A DNA stretch of 64,000 nt, taken from positions 372,001 through 436,000 of the forward strand of contig JAHQIW010001340.1 in the NCBI GenBank assembly GCA_019055375.1, written 5' to 3'. Below are positions 48,201 to 59,407 of the stretch, in pieces; positions within the stretch are counted from its first letter, which is position 1, and every line of letters begins with the position of its first letter. The notes below the pieces were generated by a model. The model saw nothing but the letters and a program-made list of their open reading frames with translations. It was not told where the DNA came from and did not search any database. The DNA comes from Parelaphostrongylus tenuis. Taxonomy: Eukaryota > Nematoda > Chromadorea > Rhabditida > Metastrongylidae. The position numbers and the translations under genes were made by a program.

Positions 48201-51200
48201 ATTTTTGCATGACTGTCATACGTCGAGTATTTTGTATATCCTATTTAGAATGACTCAAGTGGAGAAATCGTAGTTGCCTATATCGTGGAGGTATTCCTTT
48301 TTGAACGACAACACTGTCTTTCTGGCTTTCTATTAACTGGGAACTTGCGTATTTAGAGGTAACGAGTGAAGAGCGGACCTAGGATGTTAATAAGAACTGG
48401 CAGTATATTCTCAAGGTGCTCTGGTCTTATCCTGTCTGGTCCAAGTGTTCTAATCTCACCGAAGATATGCGTGTCGGATTTGGAAGAGTGAACCGTTGAA
48501 ACAACGAATTCATCCTCCTTTAATTCATATGACGTTACGAGGACATGGCTACTGGAGAAATTCGAGTAGTAATCGTAAATAATTTTCTCCAGCCCTTCTA
48601 GAAGCTGCAAGTGTCCCGTTAGGGGCGTTGGAGTACAATCGTCTTGGTCGTGTACTTGATGAAGTTTCGGTGCGGTTTGCAAATACTCTTATTAGCTTTT
48701 GCATCTCCGGTCATAAGTGCTGCTCTTCTACTCTACTTTCCGAGGTCTTCTTTTATAGCTTCTTAGCAGTTTTCCTCAGGTTGGAACGTGAGTTTTCGGT
48801 TGCGTGTAGCTCGTGCGATTCCACATGCCGTATTAGCTCGAGTGTTTTTGGAGATAAGTGTCTCTTTGTGATTTTGAGACTCTCATCTTTCACAGCAGTG
48901 ATGTGAAGGTGTTTGAATGGTTCTAGAAATTTGTTATATAAATTTCGTGACTTTGTCTCCTTTTTGCGAAAAATGAAACGTTGCGCGGATGAGACGATGG
49001 TCTGATCCCGTGTAGAACATAGGAACATCAGCGACATCGGTCAGGCTGAACCTTCGGTTTACTAGGATATGGTCTATTTTATAATGGTACTTCCTTTGTG
49101 AGACTCCCACATCCACTGCTGAGATGACGCTTTTGCAAGTGAGTTACCATGGATGGTTTTGATCGTCATGACAAACTTAAATAGCCTCCCACTCTACTTA
49201 TTATATTCTACTTCGTAGGTCCCACTGCGACGTTCTTCAAGCGTTCTTCTAGGTCCAACCTTTACGTGAAACTCTCCAACAGTGACTTTGAAGAATGAAT
49301 GGTTCTCTCTGAAGAACTTTTCGAGGTCCATATAGAACGTTTCGACTCCATCTTCGTATAGCTTGATGTTGGTGCGTCCGGTGGCGCCTTCTCGTCTTAG
49401 CCAGACCAGTGACGTCGTACCTGATACTTCTTCCTTGCATTAATAGATCTTCTATAGCGGATTTATGTGCAAGTGGTCGTGCGATCAAAGTACACATCGT
49501 CTCTTCGGTCCGTTCCAATTTTGGCAGCCTAGTTTGGCCCTGAGATTTTAGCGGCCTCTTCATACGCGTCCTACCCGACGCTGCCGTACCGAGGGCTCTT
49601 TTAAGTTCAGGGGAACGAGGCCCATTTCTATTGCCCTTTTGAGCGTTTTCGGTACCCAGCGTGTAGGTTGCTAAGCTCTAAACATGGGGTTGAGTACACA
49701 CGAGTAGCTTGCCAGACCCAATATAGTGCACAACAAATTGTTTCAATCTATTTTTACCATCTATGAAACCATCTGCTTCATTTATTCTATTGTGTGATAT
49801 TCTTGATGAGGGGGTAACCAATGATATTCCTGAGCTGACTTGAGTTTCAATGCAATCAATAAAGATATCGTACCGCATGTGATCTATAACGCACCAACTG
49901 ACAATCGCACTTCGTCTTGGGCTGTCTCCCACGCAGCCTTTCAAAGGTGTAGTTTTATGACGAATGATTTGAGAAAATAAGTGGGACAACTTGGTGAAAA
50001 CTCATTGTTCTGAGATTCCAGTAAAAGTCAGAAACTATTTTAGTTTAGTGAGCGCAATATTTTGAAAGTTTAGCAAATTCTGGGTCCTCGCTACGGTGAA
50101 ATTGTGCACGCTGAAGAGTCTCAACCATGAAGCAATACGTCATCAAACTTACGGCAGTTAACGGTTTGTTTCAAATTTCCTCCCATATTTCTTGATTTTT
50201 CGGAATAAAATTGTCTGCAAGTAGGTGTTTTATCAGATAAATAGAAACTAATTACCATAAAGTGACAAGTCTATGTTCAAACATTAGCCTATCATTTGTC
50301 TTTTCAATTCGTCGAGTGAATCTAGCGGACACCAAACCAACCATTTTTTCTTGCTGCGTGCAGGAGTGACCCAGTAGGCTATCCTTGATCAAAGATTCTC
50401 AGAATACCATAGCTTTCGCCTAGGTTCTTTGTGAAGAACTCTAATCATTGAGTTGGTAGTCTTCTTTTTGTACGTTTGATAGGAAAAAAAATTGGTCGAT
50501 AACGGTTTATGTCCATCGTTTGTCCTCAAAAGCATTACTCCACCGGCCCACCCAATTTGTAAAGGCAGTCGTGTAGAATTCGTCTTCGATTTCTCTAAGT
50601 AACTCTGTTCAATACTTCGGGTCTTTTTCTTGCTCGACAGCGAAATACGAGAGTCTTCTAACATCGATCTTTCACCTGCGTATTTGACATTACTGAGTGA
50701 ATTGTCGTTGTTTACGTTGCAACTAGATACCCGAGCATACGTTAAGGCAGGAAGGATTGTTGAATTGAAATAATGGGCATGGAGTCGTCTGTTTTTCGCT
50801 CTTTTTTCGTTACACCCTTGATACTCTTTAAATCCTCTTCAGCCGTTCGTTGTCCAACTTTGAAGCTAACTCGATCACCAAACTGCCTTCCCAAACTAGA
50901 TAGCTGTAACTAGAGTTTTTGAAGGTATTCATAACATTGAGCGATGATAGGACAGGAAAAAATCGTTTTTTGTGAACCTCGTTTTTGTGAGATTTAGCTG
51001 AAGATCAATCTTCTCACAAGCGTTGTCAAAGTCGGATAGCATTTGTTGCGCCTGGCTAGGGCTCGATATTGTGAGAACGATGTCATGAGCAAAGTGAGAA
51101 TGCTGTGATTACAGGCGGTCTACGATCACTCCCGCTCTTCTCCAGTAGATCGCTATTCAAAATCTCGCATTTATTGGGATTGCAAATGTCATTAACTAAC

Positions 51201-52309
51201 ACAACTGTATATTTGTTTCTCAATCCACTAAATTACAGATCTATTTCAAGAATCGGTTTTTCGAGGTGTTTGGAAACAGCATCGCATCCTATCCAACGAA
51301 AAAGCACTTGTTCAATCGCTAACTTGTTCGAAATAGGTGCTCTAGTTTTGTCTAAAAAGACGATCTGAAAGCTACATACAGATGTCAATTCATATCAGTG
51401 TGACTTATCTCAATTTGATAACATGTTTTGAGCTTTTTGTGAGGTCTGGTATGGTATTTATGCACTGTTGGGCACGTGTCTCGCCATGACAAGCTCATGA
51501 GTAACACGGTGCGATTCGGTTCAAGCGAACTCTTGCAGGGAGATATACCCCTATTGTAGAGTAATCGACGCTGAATTGTTTGAATCACCGCAGTCGATTG
51601 ACAAAATCCCTCGACATTGCACTGACAGTCAAGCCTTTGATATCTTATCTTTTAATGCGCTAAAGCTGCTGTTTAAACAATTTCCCCAACGTTTGTGGCT
51701 ATATGTTAGCATCATTACTTACATGGATACTTGAAAGGCCCGTCTTCACTGGTAATGTGGACCCCAGCATGATTCCATTCGTCTCTCTCTCACGCAACTT
51801 TCCTCCATAATGGTGGTGTCTTCGGATGCGGATGGTTGACTTTAGCTGCAAACCCATCCACCCATCGTTTGGGTGGTCTTCCAAGAGGACGCATGCACTC
51901 TCTTGGAGTCCATTCCATTATTCTCCTCGTACATCTGTTGTCTGTTCTTCTTATAGAATGAATCAACATTATTCAAATCCAATCGTAATGTATAAATGCT
52001 TTTCGCTTTGTAGTTGTTAGGTCTAAAGTTTTTATCATTGTTGTTTTTATACAGGTGTTGGAAAACTCATTGCGTTCTCGCGATGCTTCACCCGATGATT
52101 TGATGAGTTTATTGGAAGGAGTGAAAATCATGATGGAAAGTATCTTTCAATTTGGAGATGAAGAAACCATACGACGAGCACATCGCCGTCAGCGACTAAT
52201 GTGCTTCTTGGACACTGCAAAATGGCTTACCATTGCTGCATTGGCTGGATTTTTGATGATGGCTTGTAGAAATTGGAGAAAAAAACTACTTTCATACCAG
52301 CACATATAG
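45299..52309 (+). CDS. Two-exon C-terminal part of a possible tail-anchored protein
   Basis: Exon 45299-45416 follows a TTTTTTTTTCAG acceptor and encodes SEIVLHYLVSSF...VIYICVSKPSY...FLQDIK; the donor ATCAAG|GTATAC is phase 0. The next in-phase exon, 52055-52309, follows TTTTTATACAG and ends at TAG. It encodes a charged helical stretch (DDLMSLLEGVKIMMESIF), a basic patch (RRAHRRQR), and a membrane-like helix WLTIAALAGFLMMACRNW near the C-terminus. A membrane anchor at the end suggests a tail-anchored or type II protein. The first exon loosely recalls longin domains, but I do not claim this. The 6.6 kb intron holds several LINE fragments, all antisense. Upstream exons are unknown. Confidence 0.4.
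45595..45675 (+). repeat. Mariner-terminus-like fragment
   Basis: GGTCTTCTCATATGTCCTTG then CTAGAGCAACAAACACCAGA matches the terminal sequence seen at 57799 and, inverted, at 59889. Confidence 0.45.
45700..46330. repeat. R1 repeat cluster
   Basis: TATGCTATCGAATGGTTGC (46157) and AAGCTTTCGAATGATCACT (46307). Confidence 0.45.
46400..46560 (-). pseudogene. Mariner transposase C-terminal relic
   Basis: Minus strand reads KRYWLLLETCQKCVHTDGGY F, matching the mariner ending LPERWQKCV.T.G.YF with two changed residues. Confidence 0.55.
47030..49610 (-). pseudogene. RTE-type non-LTR retrotransposon, decayed but long
   Basis: In order on the minus strand: an endonuclease start (TLIARPLAHKSAIEDLLMQ, TRRRHRTHQ); an endonuclease end (KIDHILVNRRFSLTDVADV, FYTGSDHRLIRATF); a linker (GPDRIRPEHLENILPVLIN); reverse transcriptase pieces (REGFSTMDHIHT, DNQGVPTRYITILRELYK, RRGVRQ, MLTDFDNAHGKIGLRLN, YFYLGRKAHLMNELAPELSR); and the RTE tail near 47150. 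Stops and frameshifts throughout; the catalytic YADD-type box is not preserved. Antisense within an inferred '+' intron. Confidence 0.8.
49611..50349. other. Stretch between LINE fragments
   Basis: A 103-codon minus frame (49678-49989) has no recognisable domain. A TAAAGTGACAAGTCTATG stretch and AT-rich sequence follow. Confidence 0.25.
50350..51105 (-). pseudogene. RTE-type LINE fragment (RT end to C-terminus)
   Basis: Minus strand: MLSDFDNACEKIDLQLNLTK near 51050-50990, a YLGREV-like remnant near 50900, WAGRWSNAFEDKRWT near 50560-50510, and IKRTKRRLPTQ near 50440. Same protein order as the element at 47030. Confidence 0.65.
51410..51640. repeat. Family-M copy, one end preserved
   Basis: AACATGTTTTGAGC and GTGAGGTCTGGTATGG at the left, a GGGCACGTGTCTCGCC block, then GGTTCAAGCG and ATACCCCTA. 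This corresponds to the reverse complement of 6700-6880. Confidence 0.5.
51695..51960 (-). pseudogene. Second LINE type, C-terminal fragment
   Basis: Minus strand reads MEWTPRECMRPLGRPPKRWV then HPKTPPLWRKVA and ERDEWN, the conserved end of a LINE ORF2 group common in nematodes (RPLGRPPKRW motif). One stop interrupts it. Confidence 0.65.
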
Positions 52310-52329
52310 AGTTTGATGTGCGGATTCGT

Positions 52330-52400
52330 AGAGCCATCATTATCATCATATCACTATCATCATATCACTATCATCATATCACTACCGTCACTACCACTAC
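52330..52400. repeat. Short tandem repeat in the 3' region of the 52055 exon gene
   Basis: Three copies of the 14-mer TATCATCATATCAC-type unit followed by degenerate CACTACCAC units, starting 20 bases after the stop. Confidence 0.8.
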
Positions 52401-52599
52401 CATCCCAATCACTGTCAGGGTCATCTATCAGAGGACAGACGTGACTGGTGAGGGTGGGGCCAGGGGTGGTGCCAGACACGCCTTCTGGGTTCTCTGGTCC
52501 TCAACCGGTTAACATGTTATGTTCTTTGTATTTAATCTGAGTATAAAGTTTTACTAGGAGTTAACAGCTCACATGTGTCATCAATCAGGTATCCTCAAA

Positions 52600-52799
52600 T
52601 GTTTGACATCAGAACAAAGAACAAATTTGTTATCCAAAAATAATTTAAATTGCTTAACAGCGCTATGCAAAGTATACGCCATCTGCCTGAACATATTTCT
52701 GCCATCTCTCAGGCAACAGATCATTACCGCTTTGTGCAGAATAATGTTTTCTTTTGGTGCCAAATCTGTCCATACTTGTTGCATCATGGCCGCTCAACG
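52600..52799 (-). pseudogene. Mariner C-terminal relic, outward-facing
   Basis: Minus strand reads DLLPERWQKYVQADGVY, the mariner C-terminus. It abuts a plus-oriented mariner fragment, so two copies meet head to head. Confidence 0.65.
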
Positions 52800-53346
52800 A
52801 AACCTTTATCGCAATTTGCTGCTTCACGAGTACAGATTGGGACGCGACGCATCTTCGAGAACATTATGCAAAGAGACGATCAACGACAAGCACTACTGTG
52901 AGCACCTGGACCGCTGCAGTCGGCCCCTGTCATGTCGACGTCGCTTCAATCTCATTCTGCTTCAAGACAACGCAAGACTGTATATCGTTAAATTTACAAA
53001 GATAGATCTGACCAAACTGGATTAGGACTTTCTGGATCATCCGCCGTACACTTATGACTTGTCCCCGTCTAAATGTCACCTCTTCCAGTCGCTGCTGAGC
53101 AGGAAGTTCCGAAATATCAATCTTCTGCGTCAGTGACAACTTTTGTCAAAAACGTCAGTGGCAAATTTGACAACCTTCTTTAAACCCAAGGATGACTATT
53201 TGTATGAGCGCGGTATTGATTTGTTGCCTGAAAATTGACAGAAATACGTTGTCGTTTGACACATATTTTACGTTCAGAACAGTTTTTTCGCTGAACTTTT
53301 TGTAATCGTTCGTTAACTTAAGAGGCGCAGCTTTTGATACTGTTAC
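52800..53346 (+). pseudogene. Mariner transposase relic, core to C-terminus
   Basis: Plus strand: RNLLLHEYRLGRDAS near 52812, then HCEHLD-type core, LILLQDNARLYIVKFTK (second catalytic Asp kept), HPPYTYDLSPSKCHLF (third catalytic Asp of SPSDYHLF changed to Lys), and YERGIDLLPEN. Two stops and a missing segment. Confidence 0.7.
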
Positions 53347-53779
53347 GGCTGGCACCCTATTGACTCGCGTTGCATTGGAAATAAGGAACTTTATTTCTTG
53401 AACTGATTTTGAGGAAGCATTATAAAATTCAAAAGATAAATATCACAAGTGAGACTTCTGTGGAAGGCTCTTTAATAAAGAGAACACACATGTGTCGAAA
53501 ATTTTCTTGTTCAAACAAGATACCAGATAATTTCAAAGAAGGACATATCACCAACTGAAGATAGTTAAGAGAGTTGTTGCTTTATACATTCATTCGACAG
53601 TTTAGAAAATGGAGATTTCAATACTAGAGCTTCGCTTCCGGAAAATAATCTTATTCTATTAACAAGAAGGATATTAGGTTTTGTTTTTGAATTGCCTTGT
53701 TTAGCATTACAAGGGATTTTAGGTATTATATATCTGAGATTTTGTGATTTCAAGCAGAATGTTGCTACAAAAAATATTA

Positions 53780-53945
53780 TAGTTGAAAATTCTTTTATAC
53801 ACGTTATTCGGCGTCGATTTCTTTCTAAGCTGGATTGCCGTACTACTGAGGAGCCTGCAGGGCGAAACAGTCGCTTGTCTACTACTCTATAAGTGCCATA
53901 CCAGACCTCCTAAAAGGCTCAAAACATGTGATGTGCTTACCACAT
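53780..53945. repeat. Family-M copy, right end
   Basis: GTGCCATACCAGACCTCCTA then GGCTCAAAACATGTGATG is the right terminus seen at 6831. Confidence 0.45.
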
Positions 53946-54029
53946 TATTAATGTTTTTAACCGAGTTCTATAAAAGTAGTCGATAAAAAGGTTTGTTTCA
54001 CACAAGTATTGCTAGTAGAAAGAACTTCC

Positions 54030-54780
54030 ATAAATCTTGGCGCTTTCTTCACTTTCAAATTGAATAGGTACCTTGGATTCCTGCTCGTGAACGTGAAGAG
54101 CCGAGGTACTTCGTTAATGAGAGTTGGCTGAAGGTCCTTTAGACGCTCAGGTCGTATCATATTCGGACAAAGTTGATTCTTCAGCAATTTCTGTCTTACT
54201 GAGTTTCGGAGACGCGAATCGGTGGGACGGCAAAGTCCATCTTTCCTTACTTTATATCAACTTGAGACGTAACTGTTGAAGAAATCTGAGTAGTAGTTAT
54301 CAAAGCTTTTCTCATTGTCTTTCTGAATGTAGTGGCTGTTCCATTGATGCGTCCGTGTGCAATCATCTGTGTTTTGAAATCGAAGGAGCTTTACTTGGCT
54401 TTACAAATGCTCCTCATACACCACTGTTTTGGATAAATACTGCTCTTCTCTCCTCACCATCTTCTTTTATCGCGTTTGCGCATCATATTACGAATTTGAA
54501 TCAGTTAGCAGTTTTCTATGGTCCGTGCAATTCCCGTTTGCATATTAAGGCGGGTGTTTTGGAAAGATACGCCACTTAATGACATTCGAACTCTCATTTT
54601 TCGTAGAGCTAATGTGAAGATGTTGGATAGCATAGGATAGCATTTATGGATTTTTTTTACGAAAATCTGTGCAAAGAAGACGATGTTCTGATGATTCGAT
54701 CTTGTGTAAGCATTTCTAACAGCAGCGACGTCGCTTAAAGAAGATTTTGATTTTCTTTAATGTGCTCTACTTCACTATAA
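54030..54780 (-). pseudogene. RTE-type LINE fragment (endonuclease end and linker)
   Basis: Minus strand: DVAAVRNAYTRSNHQNIVFF-like residues (TDVA.V..FYTGSDHRL) near 54720, and MIRPERLKDLQPTLINEVPR LF near 54170, matching the linker of the 47030 element. Confidence 0.65.
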
Positions 54781-55129
54781 TATTCATTCAATGGGGAAAC
54801 TACCCGTCCGCCGTCGAGAATGAGGCTTCTGGGATTCCAGGGTTATCATAGATGGTTTACTCATCGTGGTAAACACAGAAAACGTCCCAACCTGCTCAAT
54901 CTATTCTAATCTGTGGAGTGTAATATAATGTACTTCTGGTTCCGAACTTTGCGTTAACCCTTTCAGGACCACAAGTTGTCATCGCCACGCGCAGTGCAAA
55001 TCGCAGCCAGTGCGCGATTTTTGTTACTTGATTAGTGTTTTTCATCGTTTTCAGAATCAATGTAGAGTTTATCGTGAATATCTCTCCCTCATTGTGCTAC
55101 TGATGAGTCCTAGAAAACGAAACAGACGT

Positions 55130-55215
55130 CTGTCTAGCACATATCAGACCTCAGAAACGGCTCAAAACATGTTAGGTCATTATAAGAGTATTTCCTGCAA
55201 TAATCTGATACTTTA
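55130..55215. repeat. Family-M terminus
   Basis: GCACATATCAGACCTCAG then GGCTCAAAACATGTTAGG and AATAATCTGATACT. Confidence 0.45.
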
Positions 55216-55479
55216 AAATTCTGTATGTACCCTCGTGCGCCTTTCGTACAATCATAACGTTTATGTCTCACTAAAAAGTTCTCCTTCATTACGAAATCAT
55301 AGTGATGTTGATACTGTGTCAATTGTAGTAACTTGTACAAGGAAGGACAATGACATAATGACATATAATGATATAAATCTATTAGTCTTGATATATTTCA
55401 CTTTATATAATACCTAAAAGTTATATTAGTGACCGAAAAGCGAAGAAAAAATGAATCGTTTGTTGGCACTTTTTCTCTA

Positions 55480-56460
55480 TCCGCAACCATATTCAAAAAA
55501 CGTACTTTTGACTTTTTTATTTCTTCTATTTTTGAAACGTCTATTTTTTTGACGATTTATCAATCGTTCGATCGCCTGAGTTTCGAAAATTTGAGCAATA
55601 TATTGAATTCCCTGAGTGGTTTTTATGTATGTTGTATTAGTGAAAATAACATTTTATTTCACAATCAAGCATCTTTTGCTCGACACAGTTGTTCATTCGG
55701 ACTTTCAACAGCCATTCGATAGCACAAATCTCAAAGATTTTAATGATATACGTAGTTTTTCACAAAAAGGTCTTAGGGAACTATTAGAGCTAAAAAATAT
55801 GGAGTCTTGCCCATGGCACCGTGTAAATTGCTCATAACAATGCACATCTACCGTGCGATGCGCGCCGAGGGCGAAACCCAATATTTCAGGTATAACAATG
55901 CAAAAGTAAGTTTTCTGAAAACTAAATTTATTATTGAAAATGTCGCATTTCGTACCATCGAAAGGTCGTTGGAAGTCTGAATGAAAAGCTGTGTCCAGCG
56001 AAAATTACTTAGATGTGCAATACATTTTTATTCTTACTACTTTAACGCGATGAAATTTTCTTTTCGAAGAACAATTATACCATTAAATTTCTCAATATTC
56101 AGCTTATGACTGGTTATTGAAAGTTGATGGCTTGACACCAATGATGCGAAATCCATGCACATATCGGTGCGCCGCATCTGGAATGCAACCTTGATTTCAG
56201 CTTTGCAGCGCAATAAAAGGTTTTTTTCTCGGAAATCACAAGCACTGTTGAATTTTTCGAGATTTGCACTAGCAAAAAATGATTAAGTGTGAAATAAATT
56301 TTTACTGCTACAGCTCCATATAAAGGCCACTCGGAAAAGAATCTACATAATTCAAATTCTTAAGATTCAAGATATTCAGTGACCATCAAAAGTCTAGAAA
56401 GAGCAGAAAATAGGATTTTTCTGAGAATGGATGCGGATAGATAAGTGCCAGTCTGTCAAA
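55480..56460. repeat. R1 repeat cluster
   Basis: Contains CATTCGATAGCACAAATCTC (55711) and several 'tttactgctacagc' and 'tttgctg..acagcg' words; at least three copies. Confidence 0.45.
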
Positions 56461-57029
56461 AAGATGTTGCACAGTGCAAAGTTCTACGCAATACGGGTAA
56501 ATGTTGACCAGTACTAATATCTAGGATGAACTGCTAATGATCGGTGCTTATTGTACAATCGTTGATCGCTGAATAAATATTCTAAACAAAAGATCAAATC
56601 AGTATAAGGTTTGAAGAATTTGCGTCACGCATTTCCTCCAGAGAACTACTCTTTGAATTGGTTTGTGGGCTCTGACGAGAAATCAGTCCGACTTCGTACT
56701 AAAATTCACACCATCTAAGCTTCTTGAAAAAGTTATACACTGGAGGAAATGTATTTTTGGATTAAACTTTTGTATATCGTCAAAAAATAAGAAGAGAGAA
56801 TTGGAGATCGTTGTTTCCTCATTGATGTGGCCTTCATATTGAAAGTGGGAATTTTTAAGTCACATGGGTGTTCTTTTTACTAGAGAGACTTTTATAGAAG
56901 GCATTTAGTGACATGTCATTCTTTCTGATTATAGATTCTCTCCAGCGGGCGAATTCTACTATGCCATTACAATACACCCACTGCGAAGTTCAAGGGATGG
57001 GCTAACTACTCTAAGTGTAAAACGTGATC
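56461..57029. other. Stretch without a recognised feature
   Basis: No exon, RNA gene or named repeat seen on either strand. Confidence 0.3.
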
Positions 57030-57530
57030 TTGATATACTTCCTACAGCGCGCTATCGTGAAGAAACAAAATTAGTTTTTAGTATGTACACTTATTGAGCT
57101 ATCGAATGATTATTGAAACTCTACTGTAAAGCCAAGCATGAACGATAGCGAAGCACGCAAAGCACTCCAAAGGCGAAATGTAATTTCTATTTGTCGTTAT
57201 TGCAGCGCCCTAGACAGCTTCGATTGAGAATTAGTTCAGAATTTAAGTTCATATTTAGAATTGCCATTTCTCATGTTTTTCGAGTGGCTACTGAAACTTC
57301 AGTGAAAAACTTTGCTCTTTGAAAAGGCCAAGCAAACACTAGTGCAAGCTACATTATACCTGTGGAGAAGAAACATATTTACTCATCGTTGCTAAAGCAC
57401 ATAGCAAAGTGTTTTTAAAAATCAAGCACACTACCAGAACTGCAATTGTCAGCTATCGGATGGCTACTTTAGGTCCAATGAAAGTCCAATGAAATCCCTG
57501 TGCTAGACGAGGAAACCATGAAACGGCGCG
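57030..57530. repeat. R1 repeat cluster
   Basis: GAGCTATCGAATGATTATTG at 57088 and CAGCTATCGGATGGCTAC at 57449. Confidence 0.45.
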
Positions 57531-57794
57531 TGATTGTGAGCAGTGCACGTGCTCTAGATAAGGTTGAAGCAATCGACGTTGAATTATTTACAAATACACA
57601 TGACAGGCAATAAAATTCTCCGACATTGCGATAACCTTTTTTCCATATTTAAAAATAGACGAAAATGAAACAGTAAGTAAATTTTATTAGCAAAAAAAAA
57701 AAACGTAAAGCGAGAGATACGCAATACCATCTTATATGAAACAGGGGGTTTCAACTGTGCGTAAACCGTGATTACTTCTTCAAGAACCTATTAT

Positions 57795-58190
57795 TGGGTC
57801 TTCTCATAAGTTTTGGCATTAGAGTATCAAACACCAAATTTATTAAGCGGAACTAATTCAGTTTGCTTAACAACACTATTCTTAGTATGCGCCATCATCC
57901 CGAACACATTTTAACAGTCAAAGTCGGATCCTCTTCAAATGCTTCGATGACAACCTCTCTATCAACTTCGCGTTGACGTCCGAAGCGCGGCCGATCCTTC
58001 AAGTTGGTGTTACCGGCGCGAAACTCAGCAGGATCGAAACGCTGTTAGCCTGGACACAAATCTTTAAGCCAGGGTTGACGTTCTAAGGGGGCATCTGTGC
58101 ATCGGTCCCAACTTGTACCCGTGAAGCAGCAAATGCAGATAAAGACTTCCCAAGACCGACTATCTGTCAACCTCGGTATGCTTCAGTAAT
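57795..58190 (-). pseudogene. Internally deleted mariner, left flank of the Penelope element
   Basis: Minus strand: RFDPAEFRAGNTNLKDRPRF then QREVDREVVIEAFEEDPTL (helix-turn-helix region), fused directly to KCVRDDGAY of the C-terminus. The end at 57799-57845 is the mariner terminal sequence. The catalytic core is absent. Confidence 0.65.
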
Positions 58191-58197
58191 TCTATTT

Positions 58198-58436
58198 TTT
58201 TCTTTCTTCTTAAGCGGGGCGCGAGGTGCTGAATTCAAACCTTATTCACACAATCAAACAGATAACGTTTCGGCGGGTCGCCTTCGTGAGAGCCTGAAAA
58301 GGTCAAAGTTGTTTGCAATCTAGTCAATCAAACACTTCCATCAAAAGTCAACCTATAACATTTTCACCGCTTTTTATTATATGTCTTCCACTGAGTGAAC
58401 AGGTGAGAAACAAGGGAACGGTAATCACATAGGAAT
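58198..58436 (-). repeat. Left pseudo-LTR of the Penelope-like element (inverted)
   Basis: Reverse-complementary to 59408-59686 over most of its length: CACACAATCAAAC, AAACACTTCCATC, ATGTCTTCCACTGAGTGAAC and CAAGGGAACGGT. A hammerhead-like motif lies at 58261-58299 on the minus strand (CTCACGAAGGCGACCCGCC then GAAACGTTATC). Confidence 0.7.
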
Positions 58437-58598
58437 CACATAGGAAAAAGTTTATTTCATATGATGGATCATTAATGGTTTTAGATTGCCAGGTGAACAG
58501 TCAGAGTAAATAAAATTCACCCGTGAGGCAGCAAAAGGTAATTGACTCCTTTTTCTGATTGTGCAAATAAACTTAAGCGATAAAGGCGATATTACAAA

Positions 58599-59393
58599 GT
58601 GGTATCAAAAGCCAGTAATAAAAATATCCTGGTTCACTATCTCTCCTCTCATCCCTCACATACGGAAAAGACGTTAATAAAAAAAAAACATGTTTCGAAC
58701 AGCTCCCAATGTGTGTACCGGGGAGTAGCAAAGAGTAGAATCCGTGAAACTGGCTCGGCAAATACCACTTCTAATGAATACGAATTTGTAACCCCTCGGC
58801 CTAGATTTAGAGGAAACTGCCCGCCTGCGAACAAAAATTCGAACGAAACCAGCATCTCGTTTATCCCCGCATTCTTTTCAAATGAGATAAGTACGGCTAT
58901 AAAACGTCGTTTGAAAAGAGCAGGCTTAGAGCATCTGGTTTCAGCAACAGAAATACCACCAAATACTCTTAGGCGCCAATTAGTTCGTAATCGTTTGTAT
59001 GAGCGCCTCTACACAACAAAAAACTGCCGAATGTGCCCTTACGGAAGAGACGGTGATCGCATAAGCGTAGGCACAGTCTACCTAATCTCTTGCAAAGCGT
59101 GCAACGATAAAAATATTGGCGAAACGGGTAGGTCGCTCTATGCTCGCATAAAAGAACACCTAGCTGACATGCGCCATACTAGAAAAAACACCCCGCTTGG
59201 TGTACATAGAGCCCAAAAGCATGCCGGAGGATTTGATATAGAGGTCACCATCCTTGAGAAGGGGCAAAAAACATCAGCGCGAAAGATGCTTGAGGCGTTT
59301 TGGATAAACACGGCCAATCCAACCATGAATAGCAGGGTAGAATGCCTCGTAATCATTCGTGGTGTGAGTAAGTTTATAAAACTGTTCTTTTGA
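58599..59393 (+). CDS. Penelope-like element ORF with GIY-YIG endonuclease domain, RT missing
   Basis: 264 codons are open; the frame begins without a clear native start, so it is 5' truncated. Residues about 13-30 (HYLSSHPSHTEKTLIKK) resemble the segment just after a Penelope reverse transcriptase. Residues 88-135 (FFSNEISTAIKRRLKRAGL, LVRNRLYERL) form the linker. The cysteine pairs CRMC (143-146) and CKAC (165-168) frame the endonuclease. The GIY motif is VYL (160-162), YIG is NIG (172-174), then Arg183, His187 and Glu232 in LEAFWI. GIY-YIG endonucleases nick DNA to prime Penelope retrotransposition. The open frame suggests a fairly recent copy, but loss of the reverse transcriptase and Y-to-N in YIG argue against autonomy. 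Confidence 0.8.
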   Translation: MVSKASNKNILVHYLSSHPSHTEKTLIKKKHVSNSSQCVYRGVAKSRIRETGSANTTSNEYEFVTPRPRFRGNCPPANKNSNETSISFIPAFFSNEISTAIKRRLKRAGLEHLVSATEIPPNTLRRQLVRNRLYERLYTTKNCRMCPYGRDGDRISVGTVYLISCKACNDKNIGETGRSLYARIKEHLADMRHTRKNTPLGVHRAQKHAGGFDIEVTILEKGQKTSARKMLEAFWINTANPTMNSRVECLVIIRGVSKFIKLFF

Positions 59394-59407
59394 TGAGTGC
59401 AGTGCAT

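Noticed and set aside
51105..51368. 87-codon plus ORF
   Set aside because: Overlaps and adjoins a minus-strand LINE fragment; reads as a shadow frame.
52335..52400. Possible CRISPR-like or direct-repeat array
   Set aside because: It is a simple tandem repeat without spacers; a CRISPR array is not expected in this eukaryotic context.
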